From Pseudomonas sp. GD04091 (GTDB lineage: Bacteria > Pseudomonadota > Gammaproteobacteria > Pseudomonadales > Pseudomonadaceae), in contig NZ_JAOEBG010000001.1 of NCBI RefSeq assembly GCF_029836165.1, positions 62,001 through 126,000 on the forward strand: a stretch of 64,000 bases of DNA, read 5' to 3'. The notes under the pieces are model-generated. The model ran no database searches and was not told where the DNA came from. It saw only the letters and a program-made list of their open reading frames with translations. Position numbers and translations under genes: made by a program. Positions 1 to 14,247 of the stretch are shown here, in pieces (within the stretch, counting starts at the first letter, position 1; each line of letters opens with the position of its first letter).

Positions 1-363
1 GAAGATCTCGGCATCCTCCAACCCCATGTCCACGGCCTTGTGTTCGATCCCCTGCCAGCCCCATTGCGGGTTCTCGAAGATCGCCATGTCGGTGCGGCCC
101 TGCTGGAAGTCGCCAAAGCGCCGCGGGATCGAGGTGGGCACCAGCACGAAACGGTAGTCGGCCTGCAACCGGTTCAGCGCGTCCACCAGTTGCGGCAGCA
201 GACCGGTGTCGGCGCCTTGCTCCGGGCGCACGGTATAAGGAGGGAAATGCGCCGCACCGATCTTCACCTCCAGGGCCTCCCCTGCCCGCACCACGGCGCT
301 CAGCGACAGCGCGGCAAACAACAGCATGATGGACAGTGGCTTGAGGCTGGACAATGGGATCAA
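1..363 (-). CDS. Periplasmic solute-binding protein, partial (3' end outside window)
   Basis: The complement strand reads open from about 363 to the window edge. A short N-terminus with one Lys is followed by a hydrophobic stretch (LLFAALSLSAVVRA) that looks like a Sec signal peptide. The mature part begins with an 'AHFPPYTV' segment and 'GLLPQLVDALN', typical of the first lobe of family-3 (amino-acid type) periplasmic binding proteins. About 120 residues are visible. The start is uncertain: TTG at 363 gives a signal peptide with a positive N-region, while ATG at 327 leaves none. No transporter genes are visible nearby. The solute is unknown, and the call rests on the N-terminal lobe only. 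Confidence 0.6.
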   Translation of the reverse strand, partial: MIPLSSLKPLSIMLLFAALSLSAVVRAGEALEVKIGAAHFPPYTVRPEQGADTGLLPQLVDALNRLQADYRFVLVPTSIPRRFGDFQQGRTDMAIFENPQWGWQGIEHKAVDMGLEDAEIF

Positions 364-545
364 GTGGAAACACTCATCACGGTGGGGGCCTGGATGCGCC
401 TAAGCTAGGCGTTTTCCCAAACCGGCACAACCGCCGGATATGCCAAAGTGCCAGGGGATGTCGTGCGCGTCGAGTTTGGCTACGCTCTACAGGCCTGCGT
501 GTTCGACAAGCGCGCCGGCCACTGTGCATTGATAGGGAGCCTGGC

Positions 546-1097
546 ATGGGCCACTGGTTGGTGATCGACCTGGAAGCCACCACCGACGACGGCGGCTGGC
601 CGGTCACGGAGATGGAAATCATTGAAATCGGCGCAAGCCTGGTCACTCGCGAAGGACGCGAGGTGGATCACTTTCAACGCTTCGTGCGCCCCAGGCGGCG
701 GCCGCAACTGACGCCCTTCTGTCGCGAGCTGACCCATATCGGCCAGGCCGATATCGACAACGCCGCACCGTTCCCGGAGGTCTGGGGGCAGTTCGAACGC
801 TGGCTGAGCCATCACCAGGCGCAGCTGCAGGCCTGGGTGAGCTGGGGCGACTACGACCGCCAGCAGTTGCTGCAGGAATGGCAGCTGCATCAGGTGCACA
901 GCCTGCTCGAACAGCTGTCGCACATCAACCTCAAGCAACGCTTCGCCAAGGCCCGCCACCTGCAACGCCCGGCAGGGCTGAACAGCGCCCTGCAACTGGC
1001 CGGCCTGCAGTTTTCCGGACAGCAGCACCGGGCCCTGGAAGACGCGCGCAACACCGCCCGCCTGCTGCCCTTGAGCCTGCCGGCGGGCGGCACCTGA
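546..1097 (+). CDS. DEDDh-family 3'-5' exonuclease
   Basis: A protein of 183 residues with the exonuclease motifs of the DnaQ/ERI-1 like DEDDh superfamily. Motif I is [10 protein letters not shown] (Asp8, Glu10), motif II lies around the WGDYD segment near residue 100, and motif III is HRALEDARN near the C-terminus with the general-base His and metal-binding Asp. It should remove 3' nucleotides from DNA or RNA with two metal ions; the natural substrate cannot be read from the sequence. ATG 546 is chosen over upstream in-frame starts because a GGGAG ribosome site lies just before it and the conserved domain begins immediately. It stands alone, divergent from the binding-protein gene. Confidence 0.8.
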   Translation: MGHWLVIDLEATTDDGGWPVTEMEIIEIGASLVTREGREVDHFQRFVRPRRRPQLTPFCRELTHIGQADIDNAAPFPEVWGQFERWLSHHQAQLQAWVSWGDYDRQQLLQEWQLHQVHSLLEQLSHINLKQRFAKARHLQRPAGLNSALQLAGLQFSGQQHRALEDARNTARLLPLSLPAGGT

Positions 1098-1170
1098 AAC
1101 AGATGACGCAGGGGCATGCCTTGGGCATACTGGCCAGCCCATTTTTCAGCCCTTTTTCAGGAGTCGCCCG

Positions 1171-1455
1171 ATGTTCAAGGTCAATGAGTACTTCGATGGC
1201 ACCGTCAAGTCGATCGCCTTCGAAGGCAAGGAAGGTCCGGCCACCGTGGGCGTGATGGCCCCGGGCGAATACGAGTTCGGCACCGCCAAGCGCGAGATCA
1301 TGCATGTGGTTTCCGGCGCCCTGAGCGTGAAGCTGCCGGGCAGCGACAACTGGGAAACCTTCAACGCTGGCGACAAGTTCAACGTGGCCGCCGACAGCAA
1401 GTTCCAACTGAAGGTCGCCGTGGATACCGCCTACCTGTGCGAGTACCGCGACTAA
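1171..1455 (+). CDS. ppnP: Pyrimidine/purine nucleoside phosphorylase PpnP
   Basis: A 94-residue single-domain cupin-like protein of the PpnP (YaiE, DUF1255) family, at full family length. Recognisable segments are [17 protein letters not shown] at the start, '[16 protein letters not shown]', '[14 protein letters not shown]' and the terminal 'AYLCEYRD'. Family members phosphorolyse many nucleosides to the free base and ribose-1-phosphate in the cytoplasm. A strong CAGGAG ribosome site precedes ATG 1171. It is a single-gene unit followed by a REP inverted repeat. Its nucleoside-salvage role suits a region rich in purine genes, although those lie 30 kb away. Confidence 0.93.
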   Translation: MFKVNEYFDGTVKSIAFEGKEGPATVGVMAPGEYEFGTAKREIMHVVSGALSVKLPGSDNWETFNAGDKFNVAADSKFQLKVAVDTAYLCEYRD

Positions 1456-1475
1456 GCGCCAACCTGTAACGGCCT

Positions 1476-1542
1476 CATCGCCGGCAAGCCGGCTCCCACA
1501 GGTACGACGCCGACCTCTGTGGGAGCCGGCTTGCCGGCGATG
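1476..1542. repeat. REP inverted pair
   Basis: Two arms of a 'CATCGCCGGCAAGCCGGCTC' type REP face each other across about 19 bases, between ppnP and the convergent hydrolase gene. It can act as a bidirectional transcript end. Confidence 0.85.
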
Positions 1543-1567
1543 GGCTGCAAAGCAGACCCCAAGCGGC

Positions 1568-2260
1568 CTAGGCCTTGAGAAAAGCCGCCACCTGCTGCGC
1601 CGCCACCTGCATGTGCTGCTCATGGCTGAACCCCGACGCCTTCAACGGCTTGAGGTCATGATCGGCTGCCACCAGCCAGTTCACCTCGATCGCCGGCGAT
1701 AACTCATACCCCGCCACCGCCTCTCGATTGCCCAGGGCATCCCGTTCGCCCTGCACGATCAACGTGCGCGTGCGCAGCCCGGCCAGATGCGCCACCCGAG
1801 GTTTCTCCGGCTTGCCCACCGCGTAGAACGGATACCCCAGGCAGACCAGCGCATCGGCCCCCAGTTCGTCCGCCAACAGGCTGGCCATGCGCCCGCCCAT
1901 GGACTTGCCGCCAACGGCCAGCCTGCCCGCGACCAAAGGTCGCACCTGTTCGTATACAACCCGCCAGCATTCGAGCAACACCTGCTGCGGATTCGGCGGT
2001 CGCCTGCCGCCGTTTAGACGCCGTTCGGCCATGTAGGGAAATTCGAAGCGCACCACCCCGACCCCTTGCCCCGCCAGCCTTTGCGCCATGTCCTCCATGA
2101 ACCCGCTGTCCATCGGCGCACCAGCGCCATGGGCGAGGATCAGGCAGGGGCAACTGCCGCGATCCTCCGCGATTCGAGGAGGATCGCAGCGCAAGCCTGG
2201 GACATTTGCGATCTTCGCCCATTGATCCCCGTCAATACCGGCACTTTGCCCATTAATCAT
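1568..2260 (-). CDS. Alpha/beta hydrolase of the KANL3/Tex30 family
   Basis: A 230-residue alpha/beta hydrolase. Visible elements are the oxyanion segment [13 protein letters not shown], the nucleophile elbow [11 protein letters not shown] (Ser in GKSMGG), the acid in VQGERDALG and the catalytic His in VAADHDLKP. The family (KANL3/Tex30-like) includes probable esterases or thioesterases without defined bacterial substrates. ATG 2260 is preceded by a GCGAGG ribosome site; longer frames run into the ccoN promoter. The 5' coding region contains the Anr box of the divergent cco operon, so its first codons double as a regulatory site. Confidence 0.8.
   Translation of the reverse strand: MINGQSAGIDGDQWAKIANVPGLRCDPPRIAEDRGSCPCLILAHGAGAPMDSGFMEDMAQRLAGQGVGVVRFEFPYMAERRLNGGRRPPNPQQVLLECWRVVYEQVRPLVAGRLAVGGKSMGGRMASLLADELGADALVCLGYPFYAVGKPEKPRVAHLAGLRTRTLIVQGERDALGNREAVAGYELSPAIEVNWLVAADHDLKPLKASGFSHEQHMQVAAQQVAAFLKA
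2222..2235. promoter_or_regulatory. Anr box controlling the first ccoNOQP operon
   Basis: TTGATCCCCGTCAA matches the FNR/Anr consensus TTGAT-N4-ATCAA at 9 of 10 fixed positions. It lies about 80 bases before ccoN (2310) and inside the first codons of the divergent hydrolase gene. An ATTAAT element at 2252-2257 is a possible -10. Confidence 0.75.
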
Positions 2261-2309
2261 GCTTGCCTCGCTGTTTAGCCTGCCTATAACCGTGGATGGG
2301 AACCCATAC

Positions 2310-3734
<1,425 letters not shown>

Positions 3735-3747
3735 GGAGTAGAGCCTG

Positions 3748-4356
3748 ATGAAACATGAAGTCGTCGAGAAAAACATAGGCCTGATGGCGCTGCTGATGGT
3801 GTTCGCCGTCAGCATCGGTGGCCTGACGCAGATCGTCCCGCTGTTCTTCCAGGACGTCACCAACAAGCCGGTCGAAGGCATGAAACCCTACACCGCGCTG
3901 CAGCTCGAAGGCCGCGACATCTACATCCGCGAAGGCTGCGTGGGCTGCCACTCGCAGATGGTCCGGCCGTTCCGCGCCGAAACCGAGCGCTACGGCCACT
4001 ACTCGGTGGCCGGCGAAAGCGTCTGGGATCACCCGTTCCTGTGGGGCTCCAAGCGCACCGGCCCGGACCTGGCCCGCGTCGGCGGGCGCTACTCGGACGA
4101 CTGGCACCGCGCGCACCTGTACAACCCGCGCAACGTGGTGCCGGAGTCGAAGATGCCGTCCTACCCCTGGCTGGTGGCCGCGCAGGTCGACAACAGCCAC
4201 ACCGACACCAAGATGCGCACCCTGCGCACCCTCGGCGTGCCCTACACCGACGAGGACATCGCCGGTGCCCGCGACGCGGTCAAGGGCAAGACCGAGATGG
4301 ACGCGCTGGTCGCCTACCTGCAGGTGCTCGGCACCGCGATCAAGAACAAGAGGTGA
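3748..4356 (+). CDS. ccoO: cbb3-type cytochrome c oxidase subunit II (mono-haem)
   Basis: A 202-residue membrane-anchored monohaem cytochrome c. One N-terminal helix (residues about 10-32) is followed by a periplasmic domain with the haem c site C64-V-G-C67-H68 and a downstream SKMPSYPW segment carrying the axial Met. It passes electrons from CcoP to CcoN. It starts 13 bases after ccoN with a GAGGAG ribosome site. The protein is nearly identical to the second CcoO at 7389, including long stretches of identical DNA around the haem-domain core. Confidence 0.96.
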   Translation: MKHEVVEKNIGLMALLMVFAVSIGGLTQIVPLFFQDVTNKPVEGMKPYTALQLEGRDIYIREGCVGCHSQMVRPFRAETERYGHYSVAGESVWDHPFLWGSKRTGPDLARVGGRYSDDWHRAHLYNPRNVVPESKMPSYPWLVAAQVDNSHTDTKMRTLRTLGVPYTDEDIAGARDAVKGKTEMDALVAYLQVLGTAIKNKR

Positions 4357-4361
4357 GTGCG

Positions 4362-4556
4362 ATGGAAATGGACATCGGCATGATCCGTGGCCTGGGCACC
4401 CTGGTGGTGATGATCGCCTTCATCGGCCTGTCGCTCTGGGTGTTCAACCGTCGCCGCGACCGTGATTTCGCCGAAGCGCGCCTGCTGCCCTTCGTCGACG
4501 ACCGCCTGCCCCCCGCCGGGCAGGAACCTGCCGCATTGAGGAGTACCCAGCAATGA
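4362..4556 (+). CDS. ccoQ: cbb3-type cytochrome oxidase subunit CcoQ
   Basis: A 64-residue single-span membrane protein ([12 protein letters not shown], then a helix to about residue 30, then RRRDRDF). CcoQ stabilises the cbb3 complex during assembly and exposure to oxygen. The short length and the conserved [12 protein letters not shown] tail fit the family. It sits five bases after ccoO and its TGA overlaps the ATG of ccoP (ATGA), indicating translational coupling. Confidence 0.93.
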   Translation: MEMDIGMIRGLGTLVVMIAFIGLSLWVFNRRRDRDFAEARLLPFVDDRLPPAGQEPAALRSTQQ

Positions 4557-5494
4557 CCACCTTCTGGAGTACGTACATCAGCGTACTGACCATCGGCAGC
4601 CTGATCGGCCTGACCTGGCTGCTGCTCGGCACCCGCAAGGGCCAGAGCAGCGACACCACCGACCAGACCATGGGCCACAGCTTCGACGGTATCGAGGAGT
4701 ACGACAACCCGCTGCCGAAATGGTGGTTCTGGCTGTTCGTCGGCACCCTGGTGTTCTCGGTGGGCTACCTGATCCTCTACCCGGGCCTGGGCAACTGGAA
4801 AGGCATCCTGCCCGGCTACGAGAACGGCTGGACCCAGGTGGACGAGTGGCAGAAAGAGATGGACAAGGCCGACGCCAGGTTCGGCCCGATCTTCGCCAAG
4901 TACGCCGCCATGCCGGTGGAGGAAGTGGCCAAGGATCCACAGGCGCTGAAGATGGGCAGCCGGCTGTTCGCCTCCAACTGCTCGGTGTGCCACGGCTCCG
5001 ACGCCAAAGGCTCCTACGGCTTCCCCAACCTGACCGACAGCGACTGGCGTTGGGGCGGCGAGCCGGAGACCATCAAGGCCTCGATCATGAACGGCCGCCA
5101 CGGCATCATGCCGGGCTGGTCCACGGTGATCGGCGAGCAGGGCGTGGCCGATGTGGCCGCGTTCGTGCTGACCAATCTCGACGGTCGCACCCTGCCGGCT
5201 GATGCCAAGGCCGACCCGGCCAAGGGCAAGGAGCTGTTCGCCACCAACTGCGTGGCCTGCCACGGGCCCGAAGGCAAGGGCACCCCGGCCATGGGCGCAC
5301 CGAACCTGACCCATCCGCAGGCGTTCATCTACGGCTCGAGCTTCGCCCAGTTGCAGCAGACCATCCGTTATGGCCGTCAGGGCCAGATGCCGGCGCAGCA
5401 CGACATCCAGGGCAACGACAAGGTCCACCTGCTGGCGGCCTATGTGTATAGCCTGTCGCAGGAGCAAGTGCCTGAAACCGTAACCGCCAAGTAA
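4553..5494 (+). CDS. ccoP: cbb3-type cytochrome c oxidase subunit III (di-haem)
   Basis: A 313-residue dihaem cytochrome c that accepts electrons from soluble cytochromes and passes them to CcoO. Two transmembrane segments (residues about 5-25 and 57-80, the latter in [13 protein letters not shown]) precede two cytochrome c domains with C143-S-V-C146-H147 and C233-V-A-C236-H237. It is the last gene of the first ccoNOQP operon and is followed by an intrinsic terminator. Compared with its paralogue at 8191 it lacks a stretch of about 13 residues after 'GILPGY', between the membrane anchor and the first haem domain. Confidence 0.96.
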   Translation: MTTFWSTYISVLTIGSLIGLTWLLLGTRKGQSSDTTDQTMGHSFDGIEEYDNPLPKWWFWLFVGTLVFSVGYLILYPGLGNWKGILPGYENGWTQVDEWQKEMDKADARFGPIFAKYAAMPVEEVAKDPQALKMGSRLFASNCSVCHGSDAKGSYGFPNLTDSDWRWGGEPETIKASIMNGRHGIMPGWSTVIGEQGVADVAAFVLTNLDGRTLPADAKADPAKGKELFATNCVACHGPEGKGTPAMGAPNLTHPQAFIYGSSFAQLQQTIRYGRQGQMPAQHDIQGNDKVHLLAAYVYSLSQEQVPETVTAK

Positions 5495-5500
5495 TGCCCG

Positions 5501-5523
5501 AGGGCCGCTTCGCGGCCCTTTTC
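5501..5523 (+). terminator. Terminator of first ccoNOQP operon
   Basis: A GGGCCGC / GCGGCCC stem with a TTC loop is followed by TTTT, seven bases after the ccoP stop. Confidence 0.85.
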
Positions 5524-5946
5524 GCGGGCAAGCCCGCGATGGGCTGCATAGCAGCCCCTCTCCCCTCCCCGCCTTGCACCCCCTCCGAACACAACTAAGC
5601 TTGTTGCCACAGTGGCTCCGCTCGCAGCGACCGGAACAGACGTGGCGCACCGCCTGACACCACGCATCGAATCCACCCGCGCGAGCCTGCGACCAGGGGG
5701 TGACGCCTTGCCTGCCCGCCCCGAAAACAAAGTTTGACCGATCGATCAGAAAAACATGGAAAACGGTACACATTACAAATATTTATTTGTGTACAATCGT
5801 TCGCACCCTCAGGCCGCGGGACGGCGGCGGAAAGGGTCTGGACACGGGTCGGCGCAGGTCGCCTTGCGTTGCCATAACCCTGGTGGTTATCGATACTGGC
5901 GCCGATTTACCAACCAACAAGAACACCCAAACCGTGGAACCTTAGA
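5524..5946 (+). promoter_or_regulatory. Upstream region of second ccoNOQP operon
   Basis: A gene-free stretch. A half REP lies just after the terminator. An AT-rich patch at 5755-5800 contains TACAAT (5792-5797), a good -10, with no convincing -35. TTGTGTACAA (5787-5796) overlaps that -10. I found no Anr box with correct spacing, which fits a constitutive cco1-type promoter. The 150 bases before ccoN hold nothing else I recognise. Confidence 0.5.
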
Positions 5947-7388
<1,442 letters not shown>

Positions 7389-7389
<1 letters not shown>

Positions 7390-7997
7390 TGAAGCATGAA
7401 GCAGTCGAGAAGAACATTGGCCTGCTGGCCTTCTTCATGGTCATCGCCGTCAGCGTCGGCGGCCTGACCCAGATCGTCCCGCTGTTCTTCCAGGACGTCA
7501 CCAACAAGCCGGTCGAGGGCATGAAGCCACGCACCGCGCTCGAGCTCGAAGGCCGTGACATCTACATCCGCGAAGGCTGCGTGGGCTGCCACTCGCAGAT
7601 GATCCGGCCGTTCCGCGCCGAAACCGAACGCTACGGCCACTACTCGGTGGCCGGCGAGAGCGTCTGGGACCACCCGTTCCTGTGGGGCTCCAAGCGCACC
7701 GGCCCGGACCTGGCCCGCGTCGGTGGGCGCTACTCGGACGACTGGCACCGCGCGCACCTGTACAACCCACGCAACGTCGTGCCGGAATCGAAGATGCCTT
7801 CGTACCCATGGCTGGTGGAGCACAAGCTCGACGGCAAGGACACCGCGAAGAAGATGCAAGTGCTGCGCACCCTCGGCGTGCCCTACACCGACGAAGACAT
7901 CGCCGGTGCCAGCGACGCGGTCAAGGGCAAGACCGAGATGGACGCCATCGTGGCGTACCTGCAAGGCCTTGGCACCCTCATCAAGAGCAAACGGTGA
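7389..7997 (+). CDS. ccoO: cbb3-type cytochrome c oxidase subunit II (second copy)
   Basis: A 202-residue monohaem subunit, the same length as the first CcoO, with haem site C64-x-x-C67-H68 and the N-terminal anchor [17 protein letters not shown]. It differs from the other copy mainly in the segment around residues 145-160 ([13 protein letters not shown] instead of [13 protein letters not shown]) and at scattered positions. It overlaps the ccoN stop by one base. It functions as the electron link between CcoP and CcoN of this operon; mixed complexes with the other isoform are possible given the similarity. Confidence 0.96.
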
Positions 7998-8002
7998 CGG
8001 CA

Positions 8003-8194
8003 ATGGATATCGGGATGATTCGCGGCCTGGGCACCGTCGTGGTGCTGGTGGCCTTCGTGGGCCTGGCGCTGTGGGTGTTCAGCCCACGGCGCAAGAAGGA
8101 CTTCGACGAGGCCACTCGGTTGCCGTTCGCGGACGACCCCGAGGCCACCCGGCACGTCGAGCAAGCACAAGCTTCTAGGAGCAAAGAACAATGA
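8003..8194 (+). CDS. ccoQ: cbb3-type cytochrome oxidase subunit CcoQ (second copy)
   Basis: A 63-residue single-span protein ([20 protein letters not shown], then [17 protein letters not shown]). It has the conserved basic stop-transfer segment and the acidic LPFADD motif seen in the other CcoQ, with a different C-terminal tail. It lies five bases after ccoO; the TGA overlaps the ccoP ATG. Its role is in complex stability. Confidence 0.93.
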   Translation: MDIGMIRGLGTVVVLVAFVGLALWVFSPRRKKDFDEATRLPFADDPEATRHVEQAQASRSKEQ

Positions 8195-9174
8195 CAACCT
8201 TCTGGAGTCTGTACGTCACCGTCCTGACCCTGGGCACCATCTTCGCCTTGACCTGGCTGCTGCTGTCGACCCGCAGGGGCCAGCGCGAAGAAATCACCGA
8301 CGAGGTCGTCGGCCACGCCTTCGACGGCATCGAGGAATACGACAACCCCTTGCCGAAATGGTGGTTCTGGCTGTTCGTCGGCACCATCATCTTCGCCCTC
8401 GGCTACCTGGTGCTCTACCCGGGCCTGGGCAACTGGAAAGGCATCCTGCCGGGCTACGCCTACCTGGATAACGACAAGAAGACCGAGTTCTCCAACGGCC
8501 AGTCCGGCTGGACCGGCGTGCACGAGTGGGAGAAGGAAATGGCCAAGGCCGACGCTCGTTTCGGGCCGATCTTCGCCAAGTTCGCCGCCATGCCGCTGGA
8601 AGACGTGGCCAAGGATCCGCAGGCCCTGAAGATGGGCGCACGCCTGTTCGCTTCCAACTGCTCGGTATGCCATGGCTCCGACGCCCGGGGCGCCTACGGT
8701 TTCCCCAACCTGACCGACAACGACTGGCGTTGGGGCGGCGAGCCGGAGACCATCAAGACCACCATCATGAACGGTCGCCACGGCGTGATGCCGGGCTGGG
8801 CCACGGTGATCGGCGAACAGGGCGTGGCGGATGTCGCCGCCTTCGTGCTGACCAACCTCGACGGCCGCAAGCTGCCGGAGGACGCCAAGGCCGACCCGGT
8901 CAAGGGCCAGCAGATCTTCGCCACCAACTGCGTGGCCTGCCATGGCCCCGAAGGCAAAGGCACCCCGGCCATGGGCGCGCCAGACCTGACCCACCCGCAG
9001 GCGTTCATCTACGGTTCGAGCTTCGCCCAGCTGCAGCAGACCATCCGCTACGGTCGCCAAGGACAGATGCCGGCCCAGGCGCAGATGCAAGGCAACGACA
9101 AGGTGCACTTGCTGGCAGCTTATGTGTACAGCCTGTCGCATCAGGATCAGGATCAGGCCCCGAAAGCCGAGTGA
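8191..9174 (+). CDS. ccoP: cbb3-type cytochrome c oxidase subunit III (second copy)
   Basis: A 327-residue dihaem subunit with the same two membrane segments as its paralogue and haem sites C157-x-x-C160-H161 and C247-x-x-C250-H251. It carries an extra stretch ([15 protein letters not shown]) between the membrane anchor and the first haem domain, and a short Gln/Asp-rich tail. It ends the second operon; the following sequence is a REP inverted pair rather than a GC stem with a T-run. Confidence 0.96.
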   Translation: MTTFWSLYVTVLTLGTIFALTWLLLSTRRGQREEITDEVVGHAFDGIEEYDNPLPKWWFWLFVGTIIFALGYLVLYPGLGNWKGILPGYAYLDNDKKTEFSNGQSGWTGVHEWEKEMAKADARFGPIFAKFAAMPLEDVAKDPQALKMGARLFASNCSVCHGSDARGAYGFPNLTDNDWRWGGEPETIKTTIMNGRHGVMPGWATVIGEQGVADVAAFVLTNLDGRKLPEDAKADPVKGQQIFATNCVACHGPEGKGTPAMGAPDLTHPQAFIYGSSFAQLQQTIRYGRQGQMPAQAQMQGNDKVHLLAAYVYSLSHQDQDQAPKAE

Positions 9175-9183
9175 TGCTGAACC

Positions 9184-9252
9184 GTGGGAGCGGGGTTGTT
9201 CCGCGATGGTCGCCAAGCTGATGACGCCATCGCGGGACAAGCCCGCTCCCAC
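9184..9252. repeat. REP inverted pair after second cco operon
   Basis: The arms GTGGGAGCGG...CCGCGATGG and CCATCGCGGGACAAGCCCGC...CCCAC face each other across about 20 bases. The left arm has a few mismatches. Confidence 0.75.
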
Positions 9253-9282
9253 GCTCGTTTGCACCGTAAAATGCGCAGGCGA

Positions 9283-9296
9283 CTGACCTGAATCAA
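9283..9296. promoter_or_regulatory. Weak Anr-like site before ccoG
   Basis: CTGACCTGAATCAA matches the Anr/FNR consensus at 8 of 10 positions, with a perfect right half. It is directly followed by TTGACA. No good -10 is visible, so this is tentative. Confidence 0.35.
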
Positions 9297-9468
9297 TTGA
9301 CACCCGCCATAACACGATTCACACCACGAACCCAACGCGACTAAAGGTCGCAGCGCGCCCCGCACCCGCCATCACAGGCGTATCATGGGCCGCAGAGCGC
9401 TAGCAGAACGCGCGAGACTGCGGCCGGCACGCACTGGCCGCGGCATTTCTCCACTGCCGTGGGACTTG

Positions 9469-10887
9469 ATGATGAGCAAGCAAATTCCGGTACATGACGT
9501 CACCCCGCCTGCCAGCAAAGGGAAGGATTCCGTCGACCTCTACGCCTCGCGCGAAAAAATCTACACCCGTGCCTTCACCGGCCTCTTCCGCAGGTTGCGG
9601 ATGGTCGGCGGCGCAGTATTGTTCCTGCTGTACTTCGGCACCGTCTGGCTGAACTGGGGCGGCCACCAGGCCGTGTGGTGGAACCTGCCCGAGCGCAAGT
9701 TCTACATCTTCGGCGCCACCATCTGGCCCCAGGATTTCATCCTGCTCTCCGGCATCCTGATCGTCGCCGCCTTCGGCCTGTTCTTCATCACCGTATATGC
9801 CGGCCGGGTCTGGTGCGGCTACACCTGCCCGCAAAGCGTATGGACCTGGGTGTTCATGTGGTGCGAGAAAGTCACCGAGGGTGATCGCAACCAGCGCATG
9901 AAGCTGGACAAGGCCCCCATGAGCACCAACAAGCTCCTGCGCAAGCTGGCCAAGCACAGCCTGTGGCTGCTGATCGGCTTCGTCACCGGCATGACCTTCG
10001 TCGGCTACTTCTCGCCGATCCGCGAACTGGTCATCGAATTCTTTACCGGCCAGGCCGATGGCTGGGCCTACTTCTGGGTCGGCTTCTTCACCCTGGCCAC
10101 CTACGGCAACGCCGGCTGGCTGCGCGAACAGGTGTGCATCTACATGTGCCCGTACGCGCGCTTCCAGAGCGTGATGTTCGACAAGGACACCCTGATCGTC
10201 TCCTACGACCCGCGTCGTGGCGAGGCACGGGGCCCGCGCAAGAAGGACATCGACTACAAGGCCAAGGGCCTGGGCGACTGCATCGACTGCACCATGTGCG
10301 TGCAGGTCTGCCCCACCGGTATCGACATCCGCGACGGCCTGCAGATCGAGTGCATCGGCTGCGCCGCCTGCATCGATGCCTGCGACAGCATCATGGACAA
10401 GATGAACTACCCCAAAGGACTGATCAGCTACACCACCGAGCACAATCTGTCCGGGCAGAAGACCCACATGCTGCGCCCGCGCCTGATCGGCTACGCCCTG
10501 GTGCTGCTGGTGATGATCGGCGCCCTGGCCACCGCCTTCGCCACCCGCTCGCTGGTGGGCTTCGACGTCGCCAAGGACCGGGTACTGTACCGCGAGAACG
10601 CCCAGGGCCGGATCGAGAACGTCTACAGCCTGAAGGTGATGAACAAGGACCAGCGCGACCACGTCTACGTGCTCGACGCCGCCGGCCTGCCCGATCTCAG
10701 GCTCGAAGGCCAGCGCGAGATCCGCGTCGCCGCCGGCGACATCGCCACGCTGCCGGTGCAGCTGTCGGTCGCCCCGGAGAAACTGCCCTCGACCACCAAC
10801 GAAATCACCTTCATCCTCAAGGACGCCGATGACAGCGCCTCCCAGGTTGAAGCCAAGAGCCGCTTCATCGGCCCACAGATCCGCTGA
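9469..10887 (+). CDS. ccoG: Cytochrome c oxidase accessory protein CcoG (copper reductase)
   Basis: A membrane-bound polyferredoxin of about 471 residues. CcoG reduces Cu(II) to Cu(I) for insertion into the CuB centre of cbb3 oxidase. Two 4Fe-4S ferredoxin motifs are visible (CIDCTMCVQVCP and CIGCAACIDAC, residues about 264-305), together with membrane-embedded cysteine motifs CGYTCPQSVW and CIYMCPYARFQ and a C-terminal Ig-like periplasmic domain. Two adjacent ATGs exist at 9469 and 9472 behind a GTGGGA ribosome site; either gives MSKQIPVHDV as the N-terminus. First of the ccoG-ccoH pair. Confidence 0.95.
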   Translation: MMSKQIPVHDVTPPASKGKDSVDLYASREKIYTRAFTGLFRRLRMVGGAVLFLLYFGTVWLNWGGHQAVWWNLPERKFYIFGATIWPQDFILLSGILIVAAFGLFFITVYAGRVWCGYTCPQSVWTWVFMWCEKVTEGDRNQRMKLDKAPMSTNKLLRKLAKHSLWLLIGFVTGMTFVGYFSPIRELVIEFFTGQADGWAYFWVGFFTLATYGNAGWLREQVCIYMCPYARFQSVMFDKDTLIVSYDPRRGEARGPRKKDIDYKAKGLGDCIDCTMCVQVCPTGIDIRDGLQIECIGCAACIDACDSIMDKMNYPKGLISYTTEHNLSGQKTHMLRPRLIGYALVLLVMIGALATAFATRSLVGFDVAKDRVLYRENAQGRIENVYSLKVMNKDQRDHVYVLDAAGLPDLRLEGQREIRVAAGDIATLPVQLSVAPEKLPSTTNEITFILKDADDSASQVEAKSRFIGPQIR

Positions 10888-10902
10888 GAGAGAACCACGA
10901 CA

Positions 10903-11433
10903 ATGCCTGCCGCCACCGCCGCCAGCCCCTGGTACAAGCACCTCTGGCCCTGGATCATCATCGGCATCCTGACCACCTCGGTGTGCCTGAGCCTGACCAT
11001 GGTCAGCATCGCCGTGCGCAACCCGGACAACCTGGTCAACGACAACTACTACGAAGCCGGCAAGGGCATCAACCGTTCGCTCGATCGTGAACTGCTGGCC
11101 CAGACCCTCAACCTCAAGGCCAGCGTGCACCTGGACGAACTGACCGGCGAAGTGGACGTGCGCCTGACCGGCAACAGCGACCCGCAAGCGCTGGAACTGA
11201 ACCTGATTTCGCCGACCCAGCCGGACAAGGACCGCAAGGTTCAGCTGGCCCGCAGCGAGCCGGGTCGCTATGTCGGCCAGCTCGATGACAAGGTCGAAGG
11301 CCGGCGCTTCGTCGAACTGCTGGACAGTCAGGATGACCACGTGTGGCGACTGTTCGAGGAAGAGAAGGTCGAACATGGCGTGACCTTGCAGCTGGGGGAT
11401 GAAGCGTTGCAAGGTGCCGAGCACCAGCAATGA
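10903..11433 (+). CDS. ccoH: FixH/CcoH family cbb3 assembly protein
   Basis: A 176-residue protein with one N-terminal membrane helix (PWIIIGILTTSVCLSLTMVSI) and a periplasmic FixH domain containing the conserved NPDNLVNDNYYEAGKGIN segment. CcoH/FixH is needed for stable assembly of cbb3 oxidase. It starts 15 bases after ccoG with a GAGAGA ribosome site. A REP pair separates it from ccoI, so ccoI may be partly uncoupled from ccoGH. Confidence 0.93.
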   Translation: MPAATAASPWYKHLWPWIIIGILTTSVCLSLTMVSIAVRNPDNLVNDNYYEAGKGINRSLDRELLAQTLNLKASVHLDELTGEVDVRLTGNSDPQALELNLISPTQPDKDRKVQLARSEPGRYVGQLDDKVEGRRFVELLDSQDDHVWRLFEEEKVEHGVTLQLGDEALQGAEHQQ

Positions 11434-11463
11434 TTCGCCGCACCGCTGGGGGCGCCTTGCGCC

Positions 11464-11537
11464 CCTTTCGCGACACAAGGCCGCTCCTACCGGGACACGC
11501 GATTCCCTGTAGGAGCGGCCTTGTGTCGCGAAAGGGC
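11464..11537. repeat. REP inverted pair inside the ccoGHIS cluster
   Basis: Two near-perfect arms containing CGCGACACAAGGCCGCTCCT face each other, placed between ccoH and ccoI. The flanking gcgcc/ggcgc and GGGCTGC/GCAGCCC bases extend the possible hairpins. Confidence 0.88.
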
Positions 11538-11581
11538 TGCAAAGCAGCCCCGACAACCTCAAAGTACAAGACCGCACCAAA

Positions 11582-14034
<2,453 letters not shown>

Positions 14035-14053
<19 letters not shown>

Positions 14054-14247
14054 TGATCCCCGCTGCCCTGCTGCTCGTCGGTGTCGCCGTGTACATCTTC
14101 TTCTGGGCGGTGGACAGCGGCCAGTACGACGATCTGGAAGGCCCGGCCCACAGCATCCTGTTCGACGATCAGGACCCGCGCCACCAGGCCGCCGTGAAAC
14201 CCGAGGACGAACACCCCGAAGACAAGGACTCCGCCCCGCGTGCCTGA
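14035..14247 (+). CDS. ccoS: cbb3-type oxidase assembly protein CcoS
   Basis: A 70-residue single-helix protein (MPALYVMIPAALLLVGVAVY) with the conserved FFWAVDSGQYDDLEGPAHSILFDD segment. CcoS is required for cofactor insertion into CcoN. A GAAAGGAAA ribosome site lies in the 3' end of ccoI. The start ATG 14035 overlaps ccoI, and the end overlaps the next gene's GTG start by eight bases. Confidence 0.95.

Noticed and set aside
394..411. CGCCTA/TAGGCG hairpin followed by TTTT between the first two genes
   Set aside because: It lies in a divergent promoter region with no transcript expected to end there, and the stem is only six bases.
5733..5750. TTGACCGATCGATCAG as an Anr box for the second cco operon
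   Set aside because: The half sites are six bases apart instead of four and both carry mismatches; it is not a proper FNR-type site.
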